From a virus: 64,000 nucleotides of DNA. The stretch spans positions 34,533 to 98,532 of the IMG/VR virus record IMGVR_UViG_3300023109_002988; one strand, 5' to 3'. Under the pieces are notes generated by a model. It worked only from the letters and a program-made list of their open reading frames with translations, did no database searches and was not told the DNA's origin. Position numbers and translations under genes: made by a program. Shown piece after piece: positions 34,381 through 43,128 of this stretch. Every line of letters begins with the position of its first letter. The first letter of the stretch is position 1.

Positions 34381-36920
34381 GATATAAAACCCCATTTCCT
34401 GTAGGAGTTAAACTCCCAGAGATCAGTGTTCCCGACTCAAAGCTACATGATCTAGAACTAGAGCCTGGCGCTTCTTCTTTAGATATTCTTAAACAGCTTT
34501 GTCGACAAGGCCTCAGGGATAAAGGTCTTGTTAAAGCTGGCAACAGAAAAGATTATTATGATCGCACCCAGATGGAGATTGAAATCTTGAATGATCTAGG
34601 TTTTGTAGATTATATACTACTAAACTGGGATATTATGAATTTCTGCAAAGAGAATAAGATTCCAACTGGTGCTGGCAGGGGAAGTGCGGCTGGTAGCTTA
34701 GTGCTTTTTCTTTTAGGTGTAACAAATATTGACCCAATTAAATATGAACTATTTTTCGAAAGATTCGTCTCCAAAAGCAGAGCAAGGAAAATATTTCACG
34801 ATGGTGAAGTACTTCTTGACGGCTCTTTACTTGCTGATATTGATAATGACATCTCTTATGATAGGAGGGCTGAAGTTATTAAGTATATTGAAGATAAATA
34901 CGAAGGCAAAACTTCCAAAATTTTAACTCTAAATACGCTAAGTTCTAAGCTTTGCATGAAGGAGTGTGGCAAAATCGTTGGCGAGTTGTCTGAAATGGAT
35001 GTAAATCAAATCAGTGACACTATACCCAAGCACTTTGGAAAGGTAGCGAAGCTAGATGTGGCTTATGAGGAAAGCGAATCTTTTAAAAAGTTTGCAGATC
35101 AGCATAAAAAATCATACAAAATTGCAAAAAAACTAGAAGGATTAATTAAGAACACTGGTGTTCACCCTTCTGGGATATCAATTAGTTATTTTAGTCAAGG
35201 AGACATTATGCCCTTGCAAAAAACTAACGATGGAGCTTTAGTTTCTGGTTATGACATGGATGATGTAGCTAGCCTTAGTGTTAAGTTCGATATTCTTGGT
35301 CTGAGGACGCTTTCCGTGGTTAATGATACATGTAGTCAAATTGGAATCAAAGCTTCTGAGATCGATCCTGGTCACGAAAGCATCTATGCTGCATTGGCTT
35401 GTCTTGAACAGCCAAAAGGATTATTTCAGATTGAAGCGGATACAAACTTCAAGGTGTGCAGACAGATAGCTCCCAAAAGCTTAGAGGAGTTGTCTGCTGT
35501 TGTGGCTATTGCTCGTCCAGGAGCTTTAGACTTTAAGGACAGGTATGCTGACTACGCCAGAACTGGAGACTTCCAATCGGTTCATGAGTTCTTTGATGAC
35601 ATACTTAGTTATACTGGTGGTATTCCGCTTTACCAAGAGCAGTTGATGAAGATGGCTGTGAAGGTTGGCTTCAGCTTGGACGAGTCAGAGCAGTTAAGGC
35701 GTATCGTCGGCAAAAAGAAGGTTGAAGATATGCCAGCATGGAAGGCAAAGATTGAAGACAAAATCAAAGAAAAGAATTTAGATCCTGTTATCGGAGAGGT
35801 GTTGTGGAAAGTCGCAGAAGATTCTGCTAACTATTCATTTAACAAATCCCACAGTATTTCTTATGCTTATCTAGCTGCGATCACGGTTTACCTTAAATTC
35901 AATCACCCCCAAGAGTTTTTCTTGAGTCTACTTAAGATGTCTAGGTTTGAGCCTAATGCTCACGAAGAAATAGCCAAAATCTCTCAAGAGTTATCTTTCT
36001 TTGATATTAAGCTTTTACCTCCAGACTTAAACCTTTCTGATTTTGATTTTAAGATTGAAGGAAAAAATATTCGTTATGGACTTAATTCTATTAAAGGTGT
36101 TTCTGACAAAGTCATAGAGTCTCTTATAGATTTTAGAGAGTCAAGATTTGAAAATAAATACGACATATTTATTGCAGCAAAAGACTGTGGGGTAAACATT
36201 GGAACAATGTCTGCCTTCATACAAGCAGGACTGCTTGACTCTTTCGTTTCTTCAGACCGTTGTCGATTGGTGTTGGAGGCTCAGAGTTTTAACATATTAA
36301 CTGACAGAGAAAAAAGAAATCTCATAGAGCTTGGTCCTAAGTTTGACTTTGACATTTTAAAAACAATACACAGTTGCAGGTCCGAAAATACACCAGCTGA
36401 TGATGGAAGAGTTCTTTTTGCCGATAGAAGGTTTAATACTTTTAAGAAGAAGTATGATCCATATAAAAACATCTACGAACAAAACTCTAGCCACATAAAG
36501 TTTGCGAATTGGTACTTCGAAACAAAACTTCTTGGATATAGTTATTCATACAATATCAGAGAAATATTTGTTAGTGGAGACGAAGCTTCCTTCAAAACGT
36601 CAGAGGAAGTCAGAAACTCAGAAGAAAGAAAACGGGTCAAGTTTGTTGGGGATGTCACTGAAGTGACTAAGAGAACAAGCAGAAACGGTAATAAATATGC
36701 TAGAGTTGAGCTACAAGATGAGTTAGGTTCTGTTTGTGGTTTATTTTTAGACTCAGATAGAGAAGAAAGGTTGACAGAATACCTAAACTCTGGTAAAAAG
36801 TTACCTAAGAAGGGTAGCATTGCCATAATAACAGGTAGTGTAGGACAAGATATAGTTTTCATTGATAAAATTGAAACTATAGAAGAAAAAATCTATATGA
36901 AACTTTCTGAAATAAAATGA
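34377..36920 (+). CDS. dnaE: DNA polymerase III alpha catalytic core (DnaE-type, without PHP)
   Basis: The 847-residue protein is a C-family polymerase core. It has TGAGRGSAAGSLVLFLLGV (about 97-115), the catalytic pair D154/D156 in ADIDND, the third aspartate D305 in KFDILGLRTL, and PLYQEQLMKMAVKVGF followed by RRIVGKKK and NYSFNKSHSISYA. The last 400 residues hold the helix-hairpin-helix region (YGLNSIKGVSDKV…) and an OB-fold (FVGDVTEVTKRTSRNGNKYA…). The usual N-terminal PHP is missing and is encoded two genes upstream. About 14 residues are inserted just before the catalytic aspartates relative to E. coli DnaE, a feature I associate with phage-type DnaE. No clear clamp-binding motif was found. 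Confidence 0.93.
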   Translation: MRYKTPFPVGVKLPEISVPDSKLHDLELEPGASSLDILKQLCRQGLRDKGLVKAGNRKDYYDRTQMEIEILNDLGFVDYILLNWDIMNFCKENKIPTGAGRGSAAGSLVLFLLGVTNIDPIKYELFFERFVSKSRARKIFHDGEVLLDGSLLADIDNDISYDRRAEVIKYIEDKYEGKTSKILTLNTLSSKLCMKECGKIVGELSEMDVNQISDTIPKHFGKVAKLDVAYEESESFKKFADQHKKSYKIAKKLEGLIKNTGVHPSGISISYFSQGDIMPLQKTNDGALVSGYDMDDVASLSVKFDILGLRTLSVVNDTCSQIGIKASEIDPGHESIYAALACLEQPKGLFQIEADTNFKVCRQIAPKSLEELSAVVAIARPGALDFKDRYADYARTGDFQSVHEFFDDILSYTGGIPLYQEQLMKMAVKVGFSLDESEQLRRIVGKKKVEDMPAWKAKIEDKIKEKNLDPVIGEVLWKVAEDSANYSFNKSHSISYAYLAAITVYLKFNHPQEFFLSLLKMSRFEPNAHEEIAKISQELSFFDIKLLPPDLNLSDFDFKIEGKNIRYGLNSIKGVSDKVIESLIDFRESRFENKYDIFIAAKDCGVNIGTMSAFIQAGLLDSFVSSDRCRLVLEAQSFNILTDREKRNLIELGPKFDFDILKTIHSCRSENTPADDGRVLFADRRFNTFKKKYDPYKNIYEQNSSHIKFANWYFETKLLGYSYSYNIREIFVSGDEASFKTSEEVRNSEERKRVKFVGDVTEVTKRTSRNGNKYARVELQDELGSVCGLFLDSDREERLTEYLNSGKKLPKKGSIAIITGSVGQDIVFIDKIETIEEKIYMKLSEIK

Positions 36921-39373
36921 GTGTATATAACGATGTGATATTTAAAGAATTTAATTTAACTCCTAGGGCAAAAAAAGCTTATAAAGATGCTTTTAAACTT
37001 TCTAAAGAATTAGAACACAAAAATGTTAACAACCTACATGTGATGTATGGTTGTATAAAAAACTCCTGTCCTAAATTCAGGAGGTTTTTACTTAATAATG
37101 GGGTAGCTATTAGAAAGCAAGATATTTTAGACTGTTTTTCTGAGGCTGAATCAAATTACCAAGAAAAATTCTTTTCTAATAGTAATTCAGATCCTTGGCA
37201 TAGAGAGGTATCTGCTACTATTAAGGATGCAAATCAAATATCTTGCAATTTAGAGCAGTATTATATAGGAATTGAACATATATTTTTGTCTGTCATCAAC
37301 AAATCTCCTTATATCTTAGAGCTTTTCGATGATTACATTTTAGATTTGGAAATGTTTAAAGAAGAGATGGATTCTTTTCTAGAAGGAGACGATGAGAGAA
37401 TTTTACCTTCTTTTAATTTAGAAGATTTTATAGATAAATCCGTTTCCCTTTCCGAGGAAGCTAAAGAGCAAATAGATCCATCTTCTCCCGTTGGTGATTC
37501 TTTGCCAGATTTTGCCACAAACTTAAACAATCTTTATTACGAAGGAAAGCTACCAGATGTATACGGTAGGGATAAAGAAATAGATATTCTTATCGAAACA
37601 ATATCAAAGAAAAACAAATGCAACGCAATTTTAACTGGTTCAGCGGGAGTAGGTAAGACTTCTGTTGTTGAAGCTTTGGCCTCAAAAATATCCAAGTTAG
37701 ATGTACCCTCTAATTTGATTGGCGTGGAAATATTGAGTGTTGATCTTGGTTCTATATTAGCTGGGACTCAATATAGAGGCCAGTTTGAACAGAGATTTAA
37801 GAGTATACTAGACCAAGCTAAAAACAACCCAGGATTAATTTTGTTTTTTGATGAAATACATACTCTGTTTGGAGCTGGAAGCAATCAAGAAGGTGGTTTA
37901 GATGCTGTCAATATGCTTAAACCTCTTTTAGCTAGAGGCGATATAAAATGTATAGGGTCAACAACTAAAGAAGAGTATTTAAAAATCTTCAATAAGGATG
38001 CAGCAATGAAAAGAAGGTTCTTTGAAATAGAAATAGAAGAACCCTCTAAAGAAGATACAAAAAAAATACTTTATAATTGTAAAAATAAATACGAAACATT
38101 TCATAATGTGAAGTTTTCCAAGAGTATTGTTGATTTCATAGTTGACTCTTCTGACGTTCTTTTGAGTAACAAAAAATTCCCAGACAAAGCTTTCGATGTC
38201 TTAGATCAAGTTGGGTCAAGAGTTAAATTGAGAAACAATAAGGACAATAGCGAAACAATGGAACCTTACAAAGACTTAGTTAAGTCCATGTTGGATTCTT
38301 CGCTATCAGAGGATGAATTTAGAGATAGATTTAAAGAAGTTATGGATGGTTTTCAGGGAGCTATAGACACCCTAAAACAAAACCCAATAAAAATCAAAAA
38401 AAATGATGTTGTAGAGATAATATCCGAGCATGGAAACGTTTCTGTTGATCAAGTTAAAGATTGTTCCAAGGGTTTTAGATCTTTTCTTGCTAGAATGTCT
38501 AGTGAAGTTTTTGGTCAGGACCATATCTTAACTGAGATAGAAAAATCTCTTTCTTGTGCTAAGGCTGGCTTGGTAGATGATGACAAACCTTTGGCTAGTA
38601 TGTTTTTTGTCGGCCCGACAAGCGTTGGTAAAACCTATACAGCAAAAAAAATAGCAAAGAACTTTTTCGGGAACGAGAAAGCTATACTCCAAGTAAACAT
38701 GAGTGAACTCCAGGATAAAACTGGCATTAGTAAACTCATAGGTTCTAATGCTGGTTATGTTGGTTATGAGGAAGGTGGCATGCTGACCAAGTTTCTTTCT
38801 GAAAATCCTAATTCTGTAATCCTTTTTGACGAGGTGGAAAAAGCAAGCCCAGACATTTTAAATATCTTATTACATATATTGGATGAGGGCTATGTTGAGG
38901 ACAGCAAGCATAATAAAGTTAGCTTTGCAAATTCCATAGTAATATTGACAAGCAATATAGGCCACAAAGAAGCAAGTAAGACTAGTATGGGTTTTATTCA
39001 AGACGAGGAAGACAAAGATTCTTCTTATAAAAAATCCATAAACAAGTACCTTAAACCTGAGCTTGTTGCTAGAATAAATGATGTATTTGTCTTTGATGAT
39101 CTTTCTGATAAGGAATTCAAGTTAATTATAAAGTACGAGTTAGATAAAATTAAAGAGAAACTACATAAAAACAAAAACATAAAGTTTAATTTTAAAAAAC
39201 AGACGGTAGAATTTATCTTTGATATGATTAAGTTAGAAAACTTACATGCTAGAGATATTAAAAAATTCATTAAAAATAAAGTTCAAGTTCCAGTTTCTAA
39301 GGCTGTTCTATCTAAAAAAGAAAATTCAGAAATATCTATAAAAGGTATTGACAACTCAATCAATGTAATATAA
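36917..39373 (+). CDS. ClpA/ClpC-type AAA+ unfoldase with possible ClpP-docking loop
   Basis: The 818-residue protein has an N-terminal Clp_N repeat domain (about 10-150, LTPRAKKAYKDAFKLSKE). AAA-1 has P-loop GSAGVGKTS (241-249), YRGQFEQRF, LFFDEIHTLFGAG and MKRRFFEI. AAA-2 has P-loop GPTSVGKTY (566-574), GYVGYEEGGMLT and ILFDEVEKASPDILN. A short middle region separates the two, not a ClpB-type long coiled coil. After the second sensor strand comes SMGF (M691-G-F), which fits the [LIVM]-G-[FL] tripeptide that docks ClpA/C/X onto ClpP. It could feed selected proteins to host ClpP or remodel phage complexes. No clpP gene is in the window. It is coupled to dnaE by ATGA. Confidence 0.85.
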   Translation: MSVYNDVIFKEFNLTPRAKKAYKDAFKLSKELEHKNVNNLHVMYGCIKNSCPKFRRFLLNNGVAIRKQDILDCFSEAESNYQEKFFSNSNSDPWHREVSATIKDANQISCNLEQYYIGIEHIFLSVINKSPYILELFDDYILDLEMFKEEMDSFLEGDDERILPSFNLEDFIDKSVSLSEEAKEQIDPSSPVGDSLPDFATNLNNLYYEGKLPDVYGRDKEIDILIETISKKNKCNAILTGSAGVGKTSVVEALASKISKLDVPSNLIGVEILSVDLGSILAGTQYRGQFEQRFKSILDQAKNNPGLILFFDEIHTLFGAGSNQEGGLDAVNMLKPLLARGDIKCIGSTTKEEYLKIFNKDAAMKRRFFEIEIEEPSKEDTKKILYNCKNKYETFHNVKFSKSIVDFIVDSSDVLLSNKKFPDKAFDVLDQVGSRVKLRNNKDNSETMEPYKDLVKSMLDSSLSEDEFRDRFKEVMDGFQGAIDTLKQNPIKIKKNDVVEIISEHGNVSVDQVKDCSKGFRSFLARMSSEVFGQDHILTEIEKSLSCAKAGLVDDDKPLASMFFVGPTSVGKTYTAKKIAKNFFGNEKAILQVNMSELQDKTGISKLIGSNAGYVGYEEGGMLTKFLSENPNSVILFDEVEKASPDILNILLHILDEGYVEDSKHNKVSFANSIVILTSNIGHKEASKTSMGFIQDEEDKDSSYKKSINKYLKPELVARINDVFVFDDLSDKEFKLIIKYELDKIKEKLHKNKNIKFNFKKQTVEFIFDMIKLENLHARDIKKFIKNKVQVPVSKAVLSKKENSEISIKGIDNSINVI

Positions 39374-39385
39374 TATACATATTAT

Positions 39386-39610
39386 ATGACAAATACAAAA
39401 CAAAACAAAATCATGAAAGCAATCCGTAACAGCAAAGGTCGTTTCTTCGGTCTTTATACAAAATCTGGGGAAGCTCTTAATGCTCAGTTTGTTGCTGAGA
39501 GCCCTCAATACGTGACTGTTTTTGATCGTAATGCAAAAACTAAAAGAAAGTTTGCGAAAACAAGTCTTAACGGTCTTCGTTTGCAGGGCTCCAAAATTGG
39601 ATCTGTGTAA
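39386..39610 (+). CDS. Small basic hypothetical protein
   Basis: The 74-residue basic protein contains MKAIRNSKGRFFGLYTKSGE from residue 10, then NAQFVAESPQYVTVFDRNAK. The strand-turn-strand look suggests a small beta-barrel or SH3-like nucleic-acid binder, but no family is recognised. Start could be 39386 or the ATG at 39413, where the compact domain begins. A TATAAT at 39369-39374 could give it its own short transcript. A strong terminator follows, so this is the last gene of the polymerase operon. Confidence 0.6.
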   Translation: MTNTKQNKIMKAIRNSKGRFFGLYTKSGEALNAQFVAESPQYVTVFDRNAKTKRKFAKTSLNGLRLQGSKIGSV

Positions 39611-39640
39611 ATTTTTTTATTAGTAAACCTTATCTAAAGG

Positions 39641-39670
39641 CCTAGGTAGAAATACCTAGGTCTTTTATTA
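39641..39670 (+). terminator. Rho-independent terminator (GAAA loop, T-tract)
   Basis: CCTAGGTA-GAAA-TACCTAGG makes a perfect 8-bp stem with a stable GAAA tetraloop at 39641-39660, followed by TCTTTTATTA. It ends the replication operon 30 bases after the last stop codon. This is the clearest terminator in the window. Confidence 0.92.
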
Positions 39671-39674
39671 TAAT
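39669..39674 (+). promoter_or_regulatory. -10 box (TATAAT) for the next gene
   Basis: TATAAT ends seven bases before the ATG at 39682 and overlaps the T-tract of the terminator. The -35 region lies in the hairpin and does not match consensus. Transcription would start at or next to the ATG. Confidence 0.45.
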
Positions 39675-39681
39675 AATTGAG

Positions 39682-40755
39682 ATGATACCTAAAGAATTTT
39701 ACAATAACGGCCTTTTCTGTTCTGAGATAGAGGGCAAGATAACAGATGAAAGTAATCTTTTTTATGGTGTGGCATTAAAACTTTTCGAGAAAGAAAAAAT
39801 CGAAGATGATATACTGGACATAAGGCCCAACATACACAACTTGGACTTTGACTCTTTTGATATTTTAACAAAAAACTCCTGTTATACCGCTAATGTTTCT
39901 TTTGATGATGAAAGTTTTCTACTAAACAATGAATCTGAATTTTTAAAAAACAACTCTCATGATATGCTTCCTGAATATGTTGGTTGTGGTAAATTGAAAG
40001 TAGGTGAGAACTTAGGTTATTTAATTTTCAAAAGCGACAAAGGAGTTTCTTTATATGATGTTGGCTCATCATTTGTTTTTTTATCAAGGTTTAGATTTCT
40101 TCAGTGTTTAAATATTTTAAAAACATTTAAAAGCAATATATCATTTGTTGATCACGCCGATTTTATATTTAAACATTTTGATATAGCCTCTTCTATACCT
40201 CAGATAGCTGAAAGCAGCATATACAAAATACATAAAAAAGACCAAATACAAAAAATAACAGAGCCAATTAGAGAATATTTCTATTCATCTTTAGATCTAA
40301 ATATTCTTAATGGTGACGATTTTTGTCATGGCAACTTAAATATTGACAACATCTCTACAAATGGAGATCTTTTTAAATTTCATGATTTTCACTGTGGGTT
40401 TTCTGGAAATGGTTTTCTTGATTTGTGTTTTATGTCTTTGAATTTTTCATATGACAACTATATGTTTACTTGTTTGATTAAGGATTATTGTGAAATTAAT
40501 GGTTTAGACTATAATAATTCCAAACCAATTTTTAGATCATGTTTACTTGCAGCGTCCTGTGTCTTTATGTACAAAAGATTTAACGAACTAATTATAGAAC
40601 AGTGTCTTTTCGAAAACAAAAGGGAAGATAAGGTGACCTCCATATTGTATTCCCTTGATAATGCTCAATGGTGCTTCAAGAGGCTACCGTTTTATGAGTC
40701 TATAAAGAGAGATTTCCAAAAGATATATCAAAGCCCTTCAATGATTTTGGATTAA
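39682..40755 (+). CDS. Aminoglycoside-phosphotransferase/choline-kinase-like protein
   Basis: The 357-residue protein is mostly unrecognisable in its first half. It then shows DDFCHGNLNIDNISTNGDLF and HDFHCGFSGNGFLDLCFMSL, the order of the catalytic loop (HGD..xxN) and metal-binding (hhDxe…D) motifs in APH/choline-kinase-fold proteins. The catalytic Asp of HGD is Asn here (HGN), so activity is doubtful. It may be a sugar or small-molecule kinase linked to the nearby glycan genes, or an inactive relative. It has its own start signal and stands alone between a terminator and the next promoter. Confidence 0.45.
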   Translation: MIPKEFYNNGLFCSEIEGKITDESNLFYGVALKLFEKEKIEDDILDIRPNIHNLDFDSFDILTKNSCYTANVSFDDESFLLNNESEFLKNNSHDMLPEYVGCGKLKVGENLGYLIFKSDKGVSLYDVGSSFVFLSRFRFLQCLNILKTFKSNISFVDHADFIFKHFDIASSIPQIAESSIYKIHKKDQIQKITEPIREYFYSSLDLNILNGDDFCHGNLNIDNISTNGDLFKFHDFHCGFSGNGFLDLCFMSLNFSYDNYMFTCLIKDYCEINGLDYNNSKPIFRSCLLAASCVFMYKRFNELIIEQCLFENKREDKVTSILYSLDNAQWCFKRLPFYESIKRDFQKIYQSPSMILD

Positions 40756-40789
40756 ACAAATAATTAGAAAAACAAGTTCTCGATCTTAC

Positions 40790-40795
40790 TATAAT
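40790..40795 (+). promoter_or_regulatory. -10 box (TATAAT) upstream of 40810 gene
   Basis: TATAATCTAAA at 40790-40800 lies in the 54-base gap, 14 bases before the ATG. The same word, TATAATCTAAA, is found at 55783 in the divergent tail region, suggesting a recurring promoter form. The -35 is not clear. Confidence 0.4.
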
Positions 40796-40809
40796 CTAAA
40801 CATAATAGC

Positions 40810-41268
40810 ATGCAATTTTACAAACCAAACTCTCAAAACACGGGTACTGCATTCGGATTTAGGATTGGCACTCAAGGCAAGACAGAAAAACCTTGTCTTT
40901 ACATGACTGCAGTTAAACAATTCTCTTGGGATGCCAAGAAGAGGAGCGGATCATTTTCTGGTAACGCCAAAAATCCAGATAAGTGTGCCATCGTTAAGTT
41001 TAATGAGTTTGAAATAGGTGGTTTTATATACGCAATAGAAAACTACGATAAATTTAGCGCCTTTCATAGCTTCGATGATAACAAGACGGGTATATCGTTG
41101 AACCCTTACTCTAAGAAAGATGGCACCAAAGCCTACTCTTTCACCGTGACAAGAAACTCTTCCAATAAATTCGGCATGGGTATTGAAATGTCAGAGGCTT
41201 ATGCACTATGCCAATACTTCAAGTACGTTCTAAACGAAACTTTTAAGTTTAATCCTATCTCAAAATAA
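40810..41268 (+). CDS. Hypothetical protein, possible ssDNA-binding (PC4/Whirly-like) fold
   Basis: The 152-residue protein is built of alternating beta strands (FGFRIGTQGKTEKPCLYMTA, then GSFSGNAKNPDKCAIVKFNE) followed by a C-terminal helix (MSEAYALCQYFKYVLNETF). That layout of a curved sheet with a closing helix resembles PC4/Whirly-type ssDNA-binding proteins found in some phages. This is a fold guess, not a family match. The stop overlaps the next start by one base (TAATG). Confidence 0.45.
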   Translation: MQFYKPNSQNTGTAFGFRIGTQGKTEKPCLYMTAVKQFSWDAKKRSGSFSGNAKNPDKCAIVKFNEFEIGGFIYAIENYDKFSAFHSFDDNKTGISLNPYSKKDGTKAYSFTVTRNSSNKFGMGIEMSEAYALCQYFKYVLNETFKFNPISK

Positions 41269-43127
41269 TGAAAAAAAAGAAAACTATATTGATACATTCA
41301 AACTTTTGCAAAGCCTTCACAGGTTTTGGCAAAAACAGTAAAAACATTTTAAAGTATCTTTATAAGACTGGTAAATATAACATTGTAGAAGCTGCCAATA
41401 TGAAAAAGGTGGGAGATCCCGCCCTAAAAAAACTACCATGGAAATGCTTTGGAACTATTCCTAATAATGTAGAATCTCTTCCTGAAGCAAATAAGCGTTC
41501 GGCTGGCTACGGGTCACTAGAGATAGACGATATAATTCAAGAAGTTAGACCAGACATTTATCTTGGCATCGAAGATATCTGGGCTTTTACAGATTACAAC
41601 AAAAAGCCTTGGTGGGGAAAGGTCACCCCGATGATCTGGACTACATTAGACAGTCTTCCAATACTACCTCAAGCTATTGATTTTGCCCCAAAGTTGGAGC
41701 ATTATTATGTATGGTCATCTTTTGCTGAAAAAGAATTTAAAAAACTCGGTTATGATAACGTGAAGACTCTTAGAGGTTCTCTTGACACTAGAACTTTTCA
41801 TAAGCTGAAAGACGAAGACAGGTCTAGACTTAGAAGTCAAAACAACATTAGTGATGATGACTTTATTATTGGTTTTGTCTTCAGGAACCAGTTGAGGAAA
41901 TCCGTACCAAACTTACTTGATGGGTTTAAACTTTTCAAAGAGAATCATAAAAATGCGAAATTACTTCTCCACACTCACTGGTCTGAGGGTTGGGATATTA
42001 CCAGACTAATTGAAGAAAAAAATATATTAAATGATGATATATTAACAACATATTATTGTCCTTCTTGTAGAAGCTATGAGGTTAGACCTTTTGCAGAAGG
42101 AAAGCAAAAATGCAAGTACTGTGATAAGCAAGAGTCAGAAACGACAAGTGTTTCAAAAGGTGTTTCTGAATCCCAGCTAAATGAAATTTACAACTTAATG
42201 GATGTTTATTGCCATCCATTTACAAGTGGCGGTCAAGAAATACCTATTCAAGAAGCCAAACTTACAGAACTTGTGACCTTGGTTACAGATTACTCTTGTG
42301 GGGAAGACAGCTGCTCTGAGGAGAGTGGTGGTTTACCTCTTAGTTGGCATGAATACAGAGAACCAGGTACTCAATTTATAAAAGCTTCTACGGATGCAGA
42401 CAGTATTAACCAAATGCTAAACACTGTTTATGATATGCCTGAGGAAGAAAAAGATAACCTACAAAAGAAATCTAGACAGTGGGTTATCGATAATTTTTCT
42501 ATTGAAGTTATAGGTAAAAAGTTAGAAGACATATTCGATTCTATTCCTTACTTAGATGAATCGGAAGATATAAAAAACTTTCAATACGATGAGTTCTATG
42601 AAATGCCAGAAGGTTTATCAAACAAAGAATTTATTATAGACTTATATAAAAACATATTAAACGACGATATTGACGAGAGAAACAAGGGTTACAAGATGTG
42701 GTATTCAAAGCTCATGTATGGTCAGGTAGACCAGAAAGGCTTGTACCACCACTTCATTAATGTTGCCAAAACTGAAAACTTGAAAAAACCAATTTCGTTT
42801 GAGGACATGCTGTCAAAAGACGACTTCGGTAAAAGAGTTGCAGTCGTAGCTCCAGGTTCCGCTACCGACTTATTACTTATAAACTCTTTGCTTAAAAATT
42901 TACAAAACAAGCATAAAGAACACAATATATATGTGTTTACTAAGCCTGAATTTTTTGATTATATAGAGGACAATACTTATGTTTACAAGTGCTTGCCTTA
43001 CTCTAGTGTTTTAGACAACCCAATTTCTCTTGAGGGTTTTGGGGAACACGAAGGCTTCTTCGAGGCTGCTTATTACCCGTGCTCTACAACTCAAAACATC
43101 CCCTGTTACATTCACAACGGAAAATAA
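41268..43127 (+). CDS. Multidomain glycosyltransferase (GT4 + zinc ribbon + DUF4214 + half GT9)
   Basis: The 619-residue protein starts KTILIHSNFCKAFTGFGKNS and has a GT4 core with a donor region HPFTSGGQEIPIQEAKLTEL. Between the Rossmann domains a zinc-ribbon is inserted (CPSC…CKYC, about 263-287). Residues about 440-475 (LSNKEFIIDLYKNILNDDID) look like DUF4214, common in bacterial surface and glycan proteins. The last 100 residues (RVAVVAPGSATDLLLINSLL) match the first Rossmann domain of a GT9 heptosyltransferase-like enzyme and stop there. The second GT9 domain is encoded by the next ORF. So this is a fusion of one full and one half glycosyltransferase. A break by mutation or by design cannot be told apart here. 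Confidence 0.75.
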   Translation: MKKKKTILIHSNFCKAFTGFGKNSKNILKYLYKTGKYNIVEAANMKKVGDPALKKLPWKCFGTIPNNVESLPEANKRSAGYGSLEIDDIIQEVRPDIYLGIEDIWAFTDYNKKPWWGKVTPMIWTTLDSLPILPQAIDFAPKLEHYYVWSSFAEKEFKKLGYDNVKTLRGSLDTRTFHKLKDEDRSRLRSQNNISDDDFIIGFVFRNQLRKSVPNLLDGFKLFKENHKNAKLLLHTHWSEGWDITRLIEEKNILNDDILTTYYCPSCRSYEVRPFAEGKQKCKYCDKQESETTSVSKGVSESQLNEIYNLMDVYCHPFTSGGQEIPIQEAKLTELVTLVTDYSCGEDSCSEESGGLPLSWHEYREPGTQFIKASTDADSINQMLNTVYDMPEEEKDNLQKKSRQWVIDNFSIEVIGKKLEDIFDSIPYLDESEDIKNFQYDEFYEMPEGLSNKEFIIDLYKNILNDDIDERNKGYKMWYSKLMYGQVDQKGLYHHFINVAKTENLKKPISFEDMLSKDDFGKRVAVVAPGSATDLLLINSLLKNLQNKHKEHNIYVFTKPEFFDYIEDNTYVYKCLPYSSVLDNPISLEGFGEHEGFFEAAYYPCSTTQNIPCYIHNGK

Positions 43128-43128
43128 A

